The notes beneath the pieces are model-generated. The model was given only the letters and a program-made list of their open reading frames with translations, did no database searches and was not told the origin of the DNA. From Syntrophaceae bacterium UBA5761 (GTDB lineage: Bacteria; Desulfobacterota; Syntrophia; Syntrophales; UBA4778), in the NCBI GenBank assembly GCA_002418885.1, contig DIEZ01000016.1, forward strand, positions 1-27,991: a stretch of 27,991 nucleotides of DNA. The letters run 5' to 3'. The position numbers and the translations under genes are program-made. Of this stretch, positions 1-7,558 are shown piece after piece. Position 1 is the stretch's first letter; every line of letters begins with the position of its first letter.

Positions 1-1735
1 TGAAGGCCATTTCCGATGAGTCGACGGTGTGGAAAGAGCCGTCTACGAGAGAAACCCGGACGTCGACGACCGGGTAACCGGCAAGTGACCCCTCCTGCAT
101 GGCCTCGACGATCCCCTTCTCGACTGCCGGGATGTACTGCCTGGGGATGGCACCGCCGATGATCTTGTCCACGAATTCGAAACCTCCGCCCCTGGGCAGC
201 GGTTCAATCTCCAGCCATGTGTCGCCGTACTGACCGCGGCCTCCCGACTGTTTCTTGTACTTCCCCTGGACACGCGTCTTTCCCTTGATGGTCTCTTTAT
301 AAGGAACCTTCGGTACGGTCAGGTTGACTTCGACGCCGAATTTGCGCTTGAGTTTCTCGATGGTGATCTCGATGTGGACTTGGCCCATCCCGGAAAGGAT
401 GATCTCCTTGGTCTGTTCGTCTCTGTGAAAAGAGATAGACGGGTCTTCTTCTACCAGTCGGTTGAGCGACGTCATTATCTTGTCCTCATCGCCCTTCGAT
501 TTCGGCTGGACGGCGAAAGACATCACGGCAGGCAGGACGGGGGGCCTCTCGTAGACGATGGGGGCCTTCTCGTCGCACATGGTGTCTCCCGTCGACGTTT
601 CCTTCAATTTTGCGACCGCAGCGATATCTCCCGGCACGAGGGATTCGGCCGGCCTCTGCGTCTTTCCTTCCAGGTAGAAGATGTTGCCGAAACGCTCGGT
701 CAGTTTCTTCGTCGGATTGTAAAAGGTGGCATCAGAGGTTGCCGTTCCCGAATACACCCTGAAAAGGGTCAGCTTGCCCGTGTAGGGGTCGGCTATGGTC
801 TTGAAGACGAAGGCCGAAAAAGGCGCGGAAGGCTCGGGGTGCCGCTCTTCCACGGAATCGGTACCCGGCTTCTTCCCCTTTGCCGGACCCCGGTCGAGCG
901 GTGAAGGGAGGAACCCCACTATGGCGTCCATCAAAGGTTTGATCCCGATGCATTTGAGGGCCGAACCACAGATAACAGGGATCATGTCTCCTGAAGCGAC
1001 GGATTTTCTAAGACCTTCTTTTAGTTCCTCGGGTTCGAGGCTCCCGTTTTCGATGTACCGTTCCATCAGATGTTCCTCGCCTTCGGCGACGTCTTCCACC
1101 AGGGCATCCCTGAGGCGCGCGGCCTCTTTCTGAAGGTCGGCTGGTACGTCCTCTACTCTGTAATTACCCTTGGAATTTTCGAAGATGAGGGCCTTCATCG
1201 CCAGAAGGTCCACCAACCCTTTGAAGGCCTCTTCCCGCCCGATGGGGAGGTAAAGAGGTGTCACTTTCCTGCGGAAGGCCTTTTTCACACTTTCCAGAGC
1301 CCTGAAAAAGTCGGCGCGCTCGCGGTCCATCTTGTTCACGTAAACGATCCGCGGCAGGGAATACCGGTCGGCATACTCCCAGACCTTCTCAGTCTGGAAT
1401 TCGACACCGCCGACGGCATCGATAACGACGAGCGCGGCGTTTACGACACGGAGCCCGTTCAGGGTGTCCATGGCGAAGTTCGAGTCTCCCGGCGTGTCAA
1501 CGATGTTGACCTTGTCTTTTCCCCAATCGATGAAATTCACAGCCGTGTTGATGGAGATATGCCTCTTCTGTTCCTCTGGTTCGAAATCCATGACGGAGGA
1601 ACCGTCATCGACCCTGCCTAACCTATCCGTCTTCCCCGACACGTAGAGCAAGGCTTCGCACAGGGAAGTTTTACCAGTCCCGCCGTGGCCGACTATAGCG
1701 ATGTTCCTCAAGGAACTGGATTCATATTTTGCCAT
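1..1735 (-). CDS. fusA: Elongation factor G paralogue (translational GTPase), C-terminus outside window
   Basis: Translational GTPase of the EF-G family. The ATG is the complement of 1733-1735, preceded by a good ribosome binding site, and the frame stays open to base 1, giving 578 residues of a protein that is usually about 690. The P-loop reads GHGGTGKT (residues 16-23) instead of the usual AHIDAGKT. Switch I reads EQKRHISI instead of EQERGITI. The G3 motif reads DTPGDSNF (80-87), so the catalytic His of DTPGHVDF is Asp84. G4 NKMD (134-137) is intact. The domain IV motif GGRGQYGD is present near the cut end. These changes mark it as an EF-G-like paralogue (EF-G2 type) rather than the str-operon EF-G. 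It stands alone on the minus strand, divergent from the carboxylase genes, and no rpsL, rpsG or tuf is seen beside it. The family is certain; its cellular role is not known from sequence. Confidence 0.93.
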   Translation of the reverse strand, partial: MAKYESSSLRNIAIVGHGGTGKTSLCEALLYVSGKTDRLGRVDDGSSVMDFEPEEQKRHISINTAVNFIDWGKDKVNIVDTPGDSNFAMDTLNGLRVVNAALVVIDAVGGVEFQTEKVWEYADRYSLPRIVYVNKMDRERADFFRALESVKKAFRRKVTPLYLPIGREEAFKGLVDLLAMKALIFENSKGNYRVEDVPADLQKEAARLRDALVEDVAEGEEHLMERYIENGSLEPEELKEGLRKSVASGDMIPVICGSALKCIGIKPLMDAIVGFLPSPLDRGPAKGKKPGTDSVEERHPEPSAPFSAFVFKTIADPYTGKLTLFRVYSGTATSDATFYNPTKKLTERFGNIFYLEGKTQRPAESLVPGDIAAVAKLKETSTGDTMCDEKAPIVYERPPVLPAVMSFAVQPKSKGDEDKIMTSLNRLVEEDPSISFHRDEQTKEIILSGMGQVHIEITIEKLKRKFGVEVNLTVPKVPYKETIKGKTRVQGKYKKQSGGRGQYGDTWLEIEPLPRGGGFEFVDKIIGGAIPRQYIPAVEKGIVEAMQEGSLAGYPVVDVRVSLVDGSFHTVDSSEMAF

Positions 1736-1741
1736 CAGAGA

Positions 1742-1748
1742 CTCCTTT
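1742..1748 (-). promoter_or_regulatory. Ribosome binding site of the EF-G paralogue
   Basis: On the minus strand AAAGGAG lies 6 bases before the ATG at 1735. It supports that start codon. Confidence 0.7.
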
Positions 1749-1783
1749 CCGAGCAGGTATAAAGCCTTTTATGGATTGAACTG

Positions 1784-1811
1784 TCTATCGTATTTCAAAA
1801 ATTAAAGTCAA
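1784..1811 (-). promoter_or_regulatory. Weak candidate promoter for the EF-G paralogue
   Basis: On the minus strand TTGACT (complement of 1806-1811) is followed after 16 bases by GATAGA (complement of 1784-1789). The -35 is good and the -10 matches only three of six consensus bases. It is offered because the gene needs a promoter in this short divergent region. Confidence 0.25.
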
Positions 1812-1846
1812 GGCAATTCGACGTTCCGCCGTCGTTCCGACATCGC

Positions 1847-1875
1847 TTGACATATTCAGTGTATCAAAGTATAAG
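1847..1875 (+). promoter_or_regulatory. Sigma70-type promoter of the carboxylase genes
   Basis: TTGACA (1847-1852), a 17-base spacer, then TATAAG (1870-1875). The -35 is perfect, the -10 matches five of six bases and the spacing is ideal. Transcription would start near 1882, giving a leader of about 70 bases before the ATG at 1950. Just upstream, 1819-1841 holds overlapping short inverted repeats (CGACG, CGTCG, then GTCG, CGAC) that could be a regulator site. Confidence 0.75.
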
Positions 1876-1949
1876 CCGACACTTAAAATTTTCCGTTATG
1901 GTCGGTCCGTCAGACTTAAATTGATGACTTGGAAGGGGGATACCGACGA

Positions 1950-3398
1950 ATGAATAGAATAAAAAGGATATTGATAGCGAACAGGGGCGAGATCGCCCTG
2001 CGGATCATCCGCACAGTGAAAGAGCTAGGCGCCGACGCAGTGGCCGTCTATGAAAAACCAGACAGTGAAGCCTACTTTCTGCGCTTCGCCGACCAAGCCA
2101 TCTTGATCGGGGACGGACCGCGGAAAGACTATCTGGACATCGAAAAGATAATCTGGGCGGCAAGGAACAGCGGGGCCGACGCCATCCATCCGGGTTATGG
2201 GTTTCTTGCCGAGAATGCGGATTTTGCTGAGGCCTGCGAGAGGGCCGGGATCATCTTCATCGGCCCGACTCCCCGGGCGATGCGCGGCCTCGGCGATAAG
2301 GTCGTGGCCCGGGAAATGATGGAAAAGGCAGGGATACCCTTCATTCCCGGCACGAGCAATCTATCGCCGGGAGAAAAGGGCGTCGAGGAGGCTTTGGCCT
2401 TCGGGTCGAAAGTGGGTTATCCACTCATGCTGAAGGCATCCTCGGGGGGTGGGGGAAGAGGCATCAGGAAGGTCCGGAACGAGGCGGAACTCAAGGCCCA
2501 GTTGCCGGTGGCAAGGGCGGAAGCCCTGTCGGCTTTCAACGACGGGAATGTGTACGTGGAAAAATACATCGAATCGCCCCGCCACGTGGAGGTCCAGATA
2601 CTGGCCGACAGTCACGGGAGCACGATCCACCTCGGCTCCCGAGACTGTTCCATCCAGCGCCGTCATCAGAAATTGCTCGAGATAGCCCCGGCCGACCTCC
2701 CCGCCGATGTGATAGAAAACATCCATCAAACGGCCATCCGGGCTGCCCGGGAGGCCGGGTACTTGAACGCGGGCACCGTGGAATTCCTCGTAGATTCGAA
2801 GACCAACAATTTCTGGTTCATGGAAGTCAACACACGGCTCCAGGTCGAGCATACCGTGACCGAGATGCTGACCGGCGTGGACATCGTCCGTCAGCAGATT
2901 CTGATAGCCGAGGGGCGGAGGCTCGAAATCCCGGAAGAGCGTGGACAGCTTATCGGCCGTGCGATACAGGTGCGCATAAACGCCGAAGACCCGAAAAACA
3001 ACTTCATGCCCGAAGGTGGGAAGAGGGTCGAGGTGTACCAATCTCCGGGCGGACCGGGAATACGGCTCGACGGCATCGTGTACCAGGGCTATAATATTCC
3101 CATGGACTACGATTCTCTGCTGGTGAAGCTGACAGTCCGGGGGTATCAGTGGGAAGCGGTCGTGCAGAGGCTCAAGCGGGCACTGAACGACTTCCTGATC
3201 GTGGGACCGAAGACGACCATCCCCTTCTACCTGGCCATCTGCGACGAACCGGACTTCAGGCGCGGCGTCTTCGACACGAGCTATTTGGAGACCCATCCGG
3301 AGATATTTGACTATCCGGAGCAGGAAAGGGAAATCGCGAGGCTCGCACGACTGATAGCGGAGATACACGCCAGGAAACACAACCCATACGCGGCTTAG
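1950..3398 (+). CDS. pycA: Biotin carboxylase subunit (pyruvate carboxylase subunit A / AccC-like)
   Basis: ATP-grasp biotin carboxylase, 482 aa. It uses ATP and bicarbonate to carboxylate the biotin carried by a partner subunit. The N-terminal domain begins ILIANRGEIALRI (about 8-20). The ATP lid is KASSGGGGRG (162-171). The catalytic stretch SIQRRHQK is at 234-241, and the metal and substrate residues lie in MEVNTRLQVEH (291-301: E292, N294, R296). Length matches AccC and stand-alone PycA proteins of about 450-500 aa. The ATG at 1950 is chosen because GGAAGGGGGA (1931-1940) lies nine bases upstream; an in-frame TTG at 1929 would add seven residues and overlap that site. The next gene, 57 bases on, encodes a carboxyltransferase with its own biotinyl domain, so this is probably the A subunit of a two-subunit 2-oxoacid carboxylase rather than part of acetyl-CoA carboxylase. 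Confidence 0.9.
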   Translation: MNRIKRILIANRGEIALRIIRTVKELGADAVAVYEKPDSEAYFLRFADQAILIGDGPRKDYLDIEKIIWAARNSGADAIHPGYGFLAENADFAEACERAGIIFIGPTPRAMRGLGDKVVAREMMEKAGIPFIPGTSNLSPGEKGVEEALAFGSKVGYPLMLKASSGGGGRGIRKVRNEAELKAQLPVARAEALSAFNDGNVYVEKYIESPRHVEVQILADSHGSTIHLGSRDCSIQRRHQKLLEIAPADLPADVIENIHQTAIRAAREAGYLNAGTVEFLVDSKTNNFWFMEVNTRLQVEHTVTEMLTGVDIVRQQILIAEGRRLEIPEERGQLIGRAIQVRINAEDPKNNFMPEGGKRVEVYQSPGGPGIRLDGIVYQGYNIPMDYDSLLVKLTVRGYQWEAVVQRLKRALNDFLIVGPKTTIPFYLAICDEPDFRRGVFDTSYLETHPEIFDYPEQEREIARLARLIAEIHARKHNPYAA

Positions 3399-3455
3399 CG
3401 GCAAGAAATATTACGTCAGAGCAAATAAGAGTTTCAGCCTAGGGAGTTTAAGGCT

Positions 3456-5399
3456 ATGATGATACCACAAGAAATAATAGGCGAACGGATCACGCCTTCT
3501 GAATTCCGGAAGCGGGGAGACAGACATGTTCTCGATCGGCTCAGGAAGGCAAAGGGTTTTTATGTTACGAACACGGAGAGGGACCTTTCTCAATCCGATT
3601 TCAAGAACCGCATCATGCCGCATACCCAGATTCTCGTTGCGGAGGAAAGGAACGCGGCAGGATTTTTCTCTCTCGAGATATCCGGCGGCGCCTCCGTCCA
3701 CGTGGACATGCTCAGGAAGCAGATCAGTCCCCTGGAGAAGCTGGAGATTCTGAGCGCGAGCATGCCGGATACGATGTTCCAGACCCTGTGCAGGGGAGTC
3801 AATCTCTTCGGTTACAGGCCATACCCGGAGAACGTCATCCGCTTGACCGTCAAGAGCTTCGCCCGTTACATCCAGGTATGGCGTGTCTTCGATTTTCTGA
3901 ATTACGTCCCGAACATGATCCCGGTTTTAGAGGAGGTCAAGGCCGCGGGGTGCATCCTCGAACCTTCTATCTGTTTCTCCACGGGCCCGGAACATACGAA
4001 CGAATTCTATGTCCGTAAAGTAAGCGAGATAATCGAAGCAGCCGGAGAGGACATCATCCTTTGTATCAAGAATCACGGGGGACTCGGAACTGAAAGGCGG
4101 ATCGGAGAACTGGTGAATGCGATTCTGCAGAAATTCCCCGACCTCATCATCCATTATCACGGGCATAACACGGACGGCAACGACATCGGCCGGACCGTGG
4201 AGGCGGTTAGGAACGGTGCGAAGGTCGTCGACGGCGGCGACCATTCGATCACGGGGTTTTTCGGCCCCCCGCCGCTTCTGACAATCCTCGACACCCTCGA
4301 GGATTACGGACATCACGCCATGGGAATAGACCGTCAGGCGATCATCGACACTTCCAACAGACTCCGGGCGGAGCGGGAATTCTACCGCGATTTCGAATCC
4401 CAGTTCCTCGGTTTCGACCCCACGGTCCAGACTCATAAGCTGCCCGGAGGGGCGACGGGTTCGAGCTTCGAGCAGGCCGTGAAAGGAGAATTCCTGCACC
4501 TTATGCCGCGCATCCTTCAGGACGAGCTGCCGAAGGTCCAGGTGGAACTTGGCAACTGGTGGAGCGTAACACCTGGGTCGCAGATCCTCTGGACAACGGC
4601 CGTGAACAATGTCCTCAAGAAAGACCGATACAAAGACGTCAACGACGACCTCAAAAATCTGATGTTGGAACGTTACGGGAAACTCCCCTTCTACAAGCCG
4701 GCGGACTGGATATACGAGAAGGTTTTCGGTAAGGACTGGAGGGCTTTCGTCGAGCGGGAGGGGGGATACCAAAAGATCGAAGACATCGACATCGACATCG
4801 AAAGAAGGGTCTTGGAACACAGACTGGGAAGAAAGGCGACGGAAGACGAGCTCGTCCTTTACTTGCAACACCCCAACGATGCGGTGGGTTTTTTCAAGTT
4901 CCAGGAGAAATTCGGGAAGACCTGGGCGTTGCCGCCCAAGATATGGTTCCACCGGGGGGGCTTCAATCTCGGCGACCGTTTCGAGTTCGCCGACGGATAC
5001 GGTAAACTCCATACGATAGAAATCGGCCCTCAACGCCGGACCAAGAGTGGCGACGTGATAACCTATATCATCATCGACCACCATACGGAGCCAATCCTCA
5101 CGGTGTTCGAAGAAGAAGCTGCCCGCGAGAAGGCGAAGCCGACTCTGACGGCCAAGGAGATCGCAGCCCTCGCAAAATCCGGCGACGTCAGGTCTCCTAT
5201 AAAAGGGACGGTAAACGAGGTTCCGGTGAACAGCGGGGCCGATGTCTCGGCAGGAGAAGTGCTGGTTGTGCTCGAGGCGATGAAGATGCTGACGAACGTC
5301 TTGGCGGAGGTGAGCGGCCGAATCTCGGAAGTATTTGTCCAGCCGGGCGACTCTGTTGAAGTCGGGGACAAGCTGGTGGCCATAAGTTTACCCGAGTAA
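3456..5399 (+). CDS. pycB: Biotin-dependent carboxyltransferase with C-terminal biotinyl domain (pyruvate carboxylase subunit B / OadA-like), divergent
   Basis: 647 aa. The order is a carboxyltransferase TIM barrel (about 20-330), a PYC/OadA conserved region (about 340-560) and a biotinyl domain (about 577-647) with biotin site EAMKM, Lys610. It would transfer CO2 from biotin to a 2-oxoacid, most simply pyruvate to oxaloacetate. Landmark motifs are altered. The usual DTTFRDAHQS is NTERDLSQS (39-47), keeping the key Arg, Asp and Gln. The carbamylated-Lys motif KDMAG is KNHGG (Lys205). The metal-binding HxHTHDTSG is HYHGHNTDG (233-241). FDFLNYVPNM (145-154) resembles the family's FDSLNYVPN. The ATG at 3456 follows AGGGAG (3441-3446). 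It lies downstream of the biotin carboxylase gene, presumably on the same transcript. The substrate is inferred; another 2-oxoacid is possible. Confidence 0.85.
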   Translation: MMIPQEIIGERITPSEFRKRGDRHVLDRLRKAKGFYVTNTERDLSQSDFKNRIMPHTQILVAEERNAAGFFSLEISGGASVHVDMLRKQISPLEKLEILSASMPDTMFQTLCRGVNLFGYRPYPENVIRLTVKSFARYIQVWRVFDFLNYVPNMIPVLEEVKAAGCILEPSICFSTGPEHTNEFYVRKVSEIIEAAGEDIILCIKNHGGLGTERRIGELVNAILQKFPDLIIHYHGHNTDGNDIGRTVEAVRNGAKVVDGGDHSITGFFGPPPLLTILDTLEDYGHHAMGIDRQAIIDTSNRLRAEREFYRDFESQFLGFDPTVQTHKLPGGATGSSFEQAVKGEFLHLMPRILQDELPKVQVELGNWWSVTPGSQILWTTAVNNVLKKDRYKDVNDDLKNLMLERYGKLPFYKPADWIYEKVFGKDWRAFVEREGGYQKIEDIDIDIERRVLEHRLGRKATEDELVLYLQHPNDAVGFFKFQEKFGKTWALPPKIWFHRGGFNLGDRFEFADGYGKLHTIEIGPQRRTKSGDVITYIIIDHHTEPILTVFEEEAAREKAKPTLTAKEIAALAKSGDVRSPIKGTVNEVPVNSGADVSAGEVLVVLEAMKMLTNVLAEVSGRISEVFVQPGDSVEVGDKLVAISLPE

Positions 5400-5432
5400 A
5401 AGACGGGGCGAGACGGATAGTCTGGGATATCG

Positions 5433-6245
5433 ATGCCTGAGCTTCCCGAAGTAGAGACCCTCTGCCGCCAACTCGAGAAGGTGATTCCCGGGTCACGGGT
5501 CAGGTCCGTGACGATTCAGGACGCCAAACTCGGCGAACAGCGAGGCATGGAGAGAAAGAAGGTCGTCCGCGTCCGGCGGTTGGGAAAGAAGATCGCCGTA
5601 GAATTCGCGGACCGTACCCGTCTGCTGATTCACCTGCGGATGACGGGCAGACTCTTCTGGACCGTAAAGGAAGAAAAAATTCCCCACACCCGCATGACGG
5701 TCTCTCTTGACAAGGGCAATCTCTATCTTGTGGACCCAAGGAGGTTTGCGACGGTGTCCGCGGATTCGTGCGGAGGGACGGCTGAAGGGGCTGGCGGTAC
5801 GAAAATCGTCGGTCTCAGCGCGGAAGACCTTATGACGAAGGCCAGGGGTAAAAGAAGGTCGGTAAAAACCTTCCTCATGGACCAACGGCTCGTCGAGGGA
5901 ATCGGAAACATTTATGCCTGCGAGATACTCCACCACTCCCGTATAAACCCGTCCAAGAAGGCGGGTGACTTGACCCCCGGGGAATGGACGAAAATCGTCC
6001 GGTCGATGAACGTGATCCTGAAAAAAGCTATCGACTGCCGCGGTACCACGATTTCAGACTGGAGAGACCTCTACGGCCTGCCCGGGGCATTTCAGCATAA
6101 CCTGAGAGTTTACGGGCGAGAGGGTCTGCCTTGCTTCCGTTGTGGTTCGACCGTAGTCAGAACCGTGTTGAGCGGCAGGGGAACATTCTATTGTCCTTCC
6201 TGCCAGGGTGGCGAGGGATTATCCAGGGATTCATCGGATGCCTGA
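5433..6245 (+). CDS. mutM: Formamidopyrimidine-DNA glycosylase
   Basis: Base-excision repair glycosylase/AP lyase that removes 8-oxoguanine and ring-opened purines; 270 aa, the normal length. After the initiator Met the protein begins PELPEVE, giving the catalytic Pro2 and Glu3. The HLRMTGR segment (67-73) matches the family HLGMSGR region. GIGNIYACEIL (156-166) is the helix-two-turn-helix DNA-binding motif. The C-terminal zinc finger has Cys234, Cys237, Cys254 and Cys257 (CX2C-X16-CX2C) with SGRGTFYCPSCQ, including the conserved Arg249. It starts 33 bases after the carboxylase gene with only a weak ribosome binding site, so it may be read from the same transcript. Its stop codon lies inside the left arm of a long hairpin. 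Confidence 0.96.
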   Translation: MPELPEVETLCRQLEKVIPGSRVRSVTIQDAKLGEQRGMERKKVVRVRRLGKKIAVEFADRTRLLIHLRMTGRLFWTVKEEKIPHTRMTVSLDKGNLYLVDPRRFATVSADSCGGTAEGAGGTKIVGLSAEDLMTKARGKRRSVKTFLMDQRLVEGIGNIYACEILHHSRINPSKKAGDLTPGEWTKIVRSMNVILKKAIDCRGTTISDWRDLYGLPGAFQHNLRVYGREGLPCFRCGSTVVRTVLSGRGTFYCPSCQGGEGLSRDSSDA

Positions 6246-6279
6246 ATCCCCTCGGCGAAGGGGGCCCCATTCAGGCATC
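6237..6279 (+). terminator. Long hairpin spanning the mutM stop codon, terminator-like without T-run
   Basis: GATGCCTGAAT (6237-6247) is perfectly complementary to ATTCAGGCATC (6269-6279). A nested CCCCT (6248-6252) can pair with AGGGG (6259-6263). The mutM TGA lies in the left arm. No run of T follows, so this is not a classical intrinsic terminator. It may be a bidirectional or Rho-assisted terminator or a 3'-end RNA stabiliser for the carboxylase-mutM transcript. Confidence 0.5.
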
Positions 6280-6574
6280 ATGTCGTTATCATTGCGTAAT
6301 ATCTTCTTGCCGGCCCGATCGGTCAATCATTTCTTGACAAGTCGATCGTTTGCTGGTAGGTATGGTGCGCTTTGTATAAGGTTGTTCCAGTAGACAAATT
6401 CCCTCTGGAAGGAATGAAGTGACAGGAAGAACACGAGACAAGGCCTTGCACTATCCGAGAGTTCTCTTATCTCACCTTCAGATCATCTCAATCAAACTGC
6501 GGGATTTGGTGGTCCTTCTGTTGTCGAAGGTCGTGGAGTGCGGGTTCCTTCTCAAAAAACGGATCCAGGCGTCG
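6280..6574 (+). other. Intergenic region or N-terminal extension upstream of the M23 peptidase
   Basis: No separate gene is supported here. A TTGACA occurs at 6334-6339 but has no good -10 seventeen bases on; a TATAAG lies at 6375-6380 without a matching -35. TGGAAGGA (6406-6413) precedes a GTG at 6419 that is open in frame into the peptidase gene and would add 52 residues. The early part of that extension has weak G/C preference at third codon positions, unlike real genes here, so it is treated as non-coding with reservation. Confidence 0.4.
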
Positions 6575-7465
6575 ATGGATCATTATACCGTGCTCATCGT
6601 TCCCCAGAAGAAAAGTACGGTGAAAAAGATATCGGCGACAAGTACCCATGTATTGTGGGCGGTTTCTTCCGTCGCAGTCGTCATCATGGCCTCCTGCTAC
6701 TTCATTTACAGTTACCTTAGCTTCAAGATGGACTACTCGGAACTGATCGCCTTGAAGCAACTTTCCGAGGCCCAGAAAGAGCAGCTCAACTCCCTGGCGT
6801 CGAAGGTCGGCGATTTCGAGAGGAAGATGGAGAGCCTTCGCGAGTACGAGAACAGGATAAGGGTCATGGCCGAACTCGTAAAACCGAAAGGACAATACCT
6901 CGGCGTCGGCGGTCCATCCCGGGAAGACACGCTCGGGAGTCATGAGACCGAACAGGGGTCGCGTTCGCTCAGTCGAGTCCATCAGAGCATGGACCATCTC
7001 ATCGCGGAAGCCGACCAGAAAGAACGCAGCTTCAAGGAAATCATCGAATTCTTGGAGAAGAGAAAATCGATACTTGCCCGTACGCCTTCGATATGGCCGG
7101 TCCTCGGATGGGTGACATCGGAATTCGGAAACCGGCCCTCGCCCTTCAGCGGCGCGAGAGAATTTCACGCCGGAATCGACATTGCGTCGAGGAGCGGCAA
7201 GGAGGTCCTCGCTCCTGCCGACGGAATCGTGTCCGAGGCTGAGCGAAGGGCCGATCTCGGTAACGCCGTCGTTGTTGACCATGGAAACGGGCTAAGCACG
7301 TTATATGGGCACCTGCTCCAGTGCGCCGTCACAAAGGGAAAATTCGTCAGGCGGGGAGAGGTCCTGGGTTACGTCGGCAGTACGGGAAAAAGTACAGGCT
7401 CCCATCTTCATTACAGCGTTTATCTCAACGGCATTCCTGTAAACCCACGAAAGTATTTGCCCTGA
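6575..7465 (+). CDS. Membrane-anchored M23 family metallopeptidase (LytM domain)
   Basis: Predicted peptidoglycan endopeptidase or endopeptidase-like envelope protein, 296 aa from this start. After a short N-terminus beginning MDHYTVLIVP there is one membrane segment (about 25-48), then a probable coiled-coil region (about 55-105 and 135-165), then a C-terminal LytM domain (about 175-296). The zinc site is complete: HAGID gives His198 and Asp202, HLH gives His277 and His279, and YGH gives His246. It should act in the periplasm, tethered to the inner membrane. The ATG at 6575 is preferred because proteins of this type usually begin at the MDHYTVLIVP-like segment; its ribosome binding site is weak. 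A GTG at 6419 with a better site would give 348 aa. A strong terminator follows, just before secA. Confidence 0.85.
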   Translation: MDHYTVLIVPQKKSTVKKISATSTHVLWAVSSVAVVIMASCYFIYSYLSFKMDYSELIALKQLSEAQKEQLNSLASKVGDFERKMESLREYENRIRVMAELVKPKGQYLGVGGPSREDTLGSHETEQGSRSLSRVHQSMDHLIAEADQKERSFKEIIEFLEKRKSILARTPSIWPVLGWVTSEFGNRPSPFSGAREFHAGIDIASRSGKEVLAPADGIVSEAERRADLGNAVVVDHGNGLSTLYGHLLQCAVTKGKFVRRGEVLGYVGSTGKSTGSHLHYSVYLNGIPVNPRKYLP

Positions 7466-7520
7466 CATCAGCTAACTGCAAAACGTCGGCAGGAACGTTC
7501 AGTTGTAATTCGACGAGATT

Positions 7521-7545
7521 CCGGTAAAATATTACCGGTTTTTTT
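7521..7545 (+). terminator. Intrinsic terminator directly upstream of secA
   Basis: CCGGTAA (7521-7527), loop AATA, TTACCGG (7532-7538), then seven T (7539-7545). It should end the M23 peptidase transcript. Only 13 bases separate the T-run from the secA ATG, so no promoter for secA fits in between; secA must be reached by readthrough or regulated attenuation. Confidence 0.88.
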
Positions 7546-7558
7546 ATGTGGTGACGAA

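Noticed and set aside
374..1646. Plus-strand open frames over the EF-G paralogue
   Set aside because: They are complements of conserved EF-G codons; the minus-strand frame carries all the GTPase motifs.
4784..4803. Tandem GACATC units in the carboxyltransferase gene
   Set aside because: They simply encode an Asp-Ile repeat in a helix and are too short to be a repeat element.
6334..6380. Promoter for the M23 peptidase made of TTGACA and TATAAG
   Set aside because: The two boxes are 35 bases apart, too far to work together, and neither has a partner at 16-18 bases.
6414..6422. ATG-AAG-TGA mini-frame overlapping the GTG at 6419
   Set aside because: A two-codon frame can be a chance match; no structure suggests a leader peptide.
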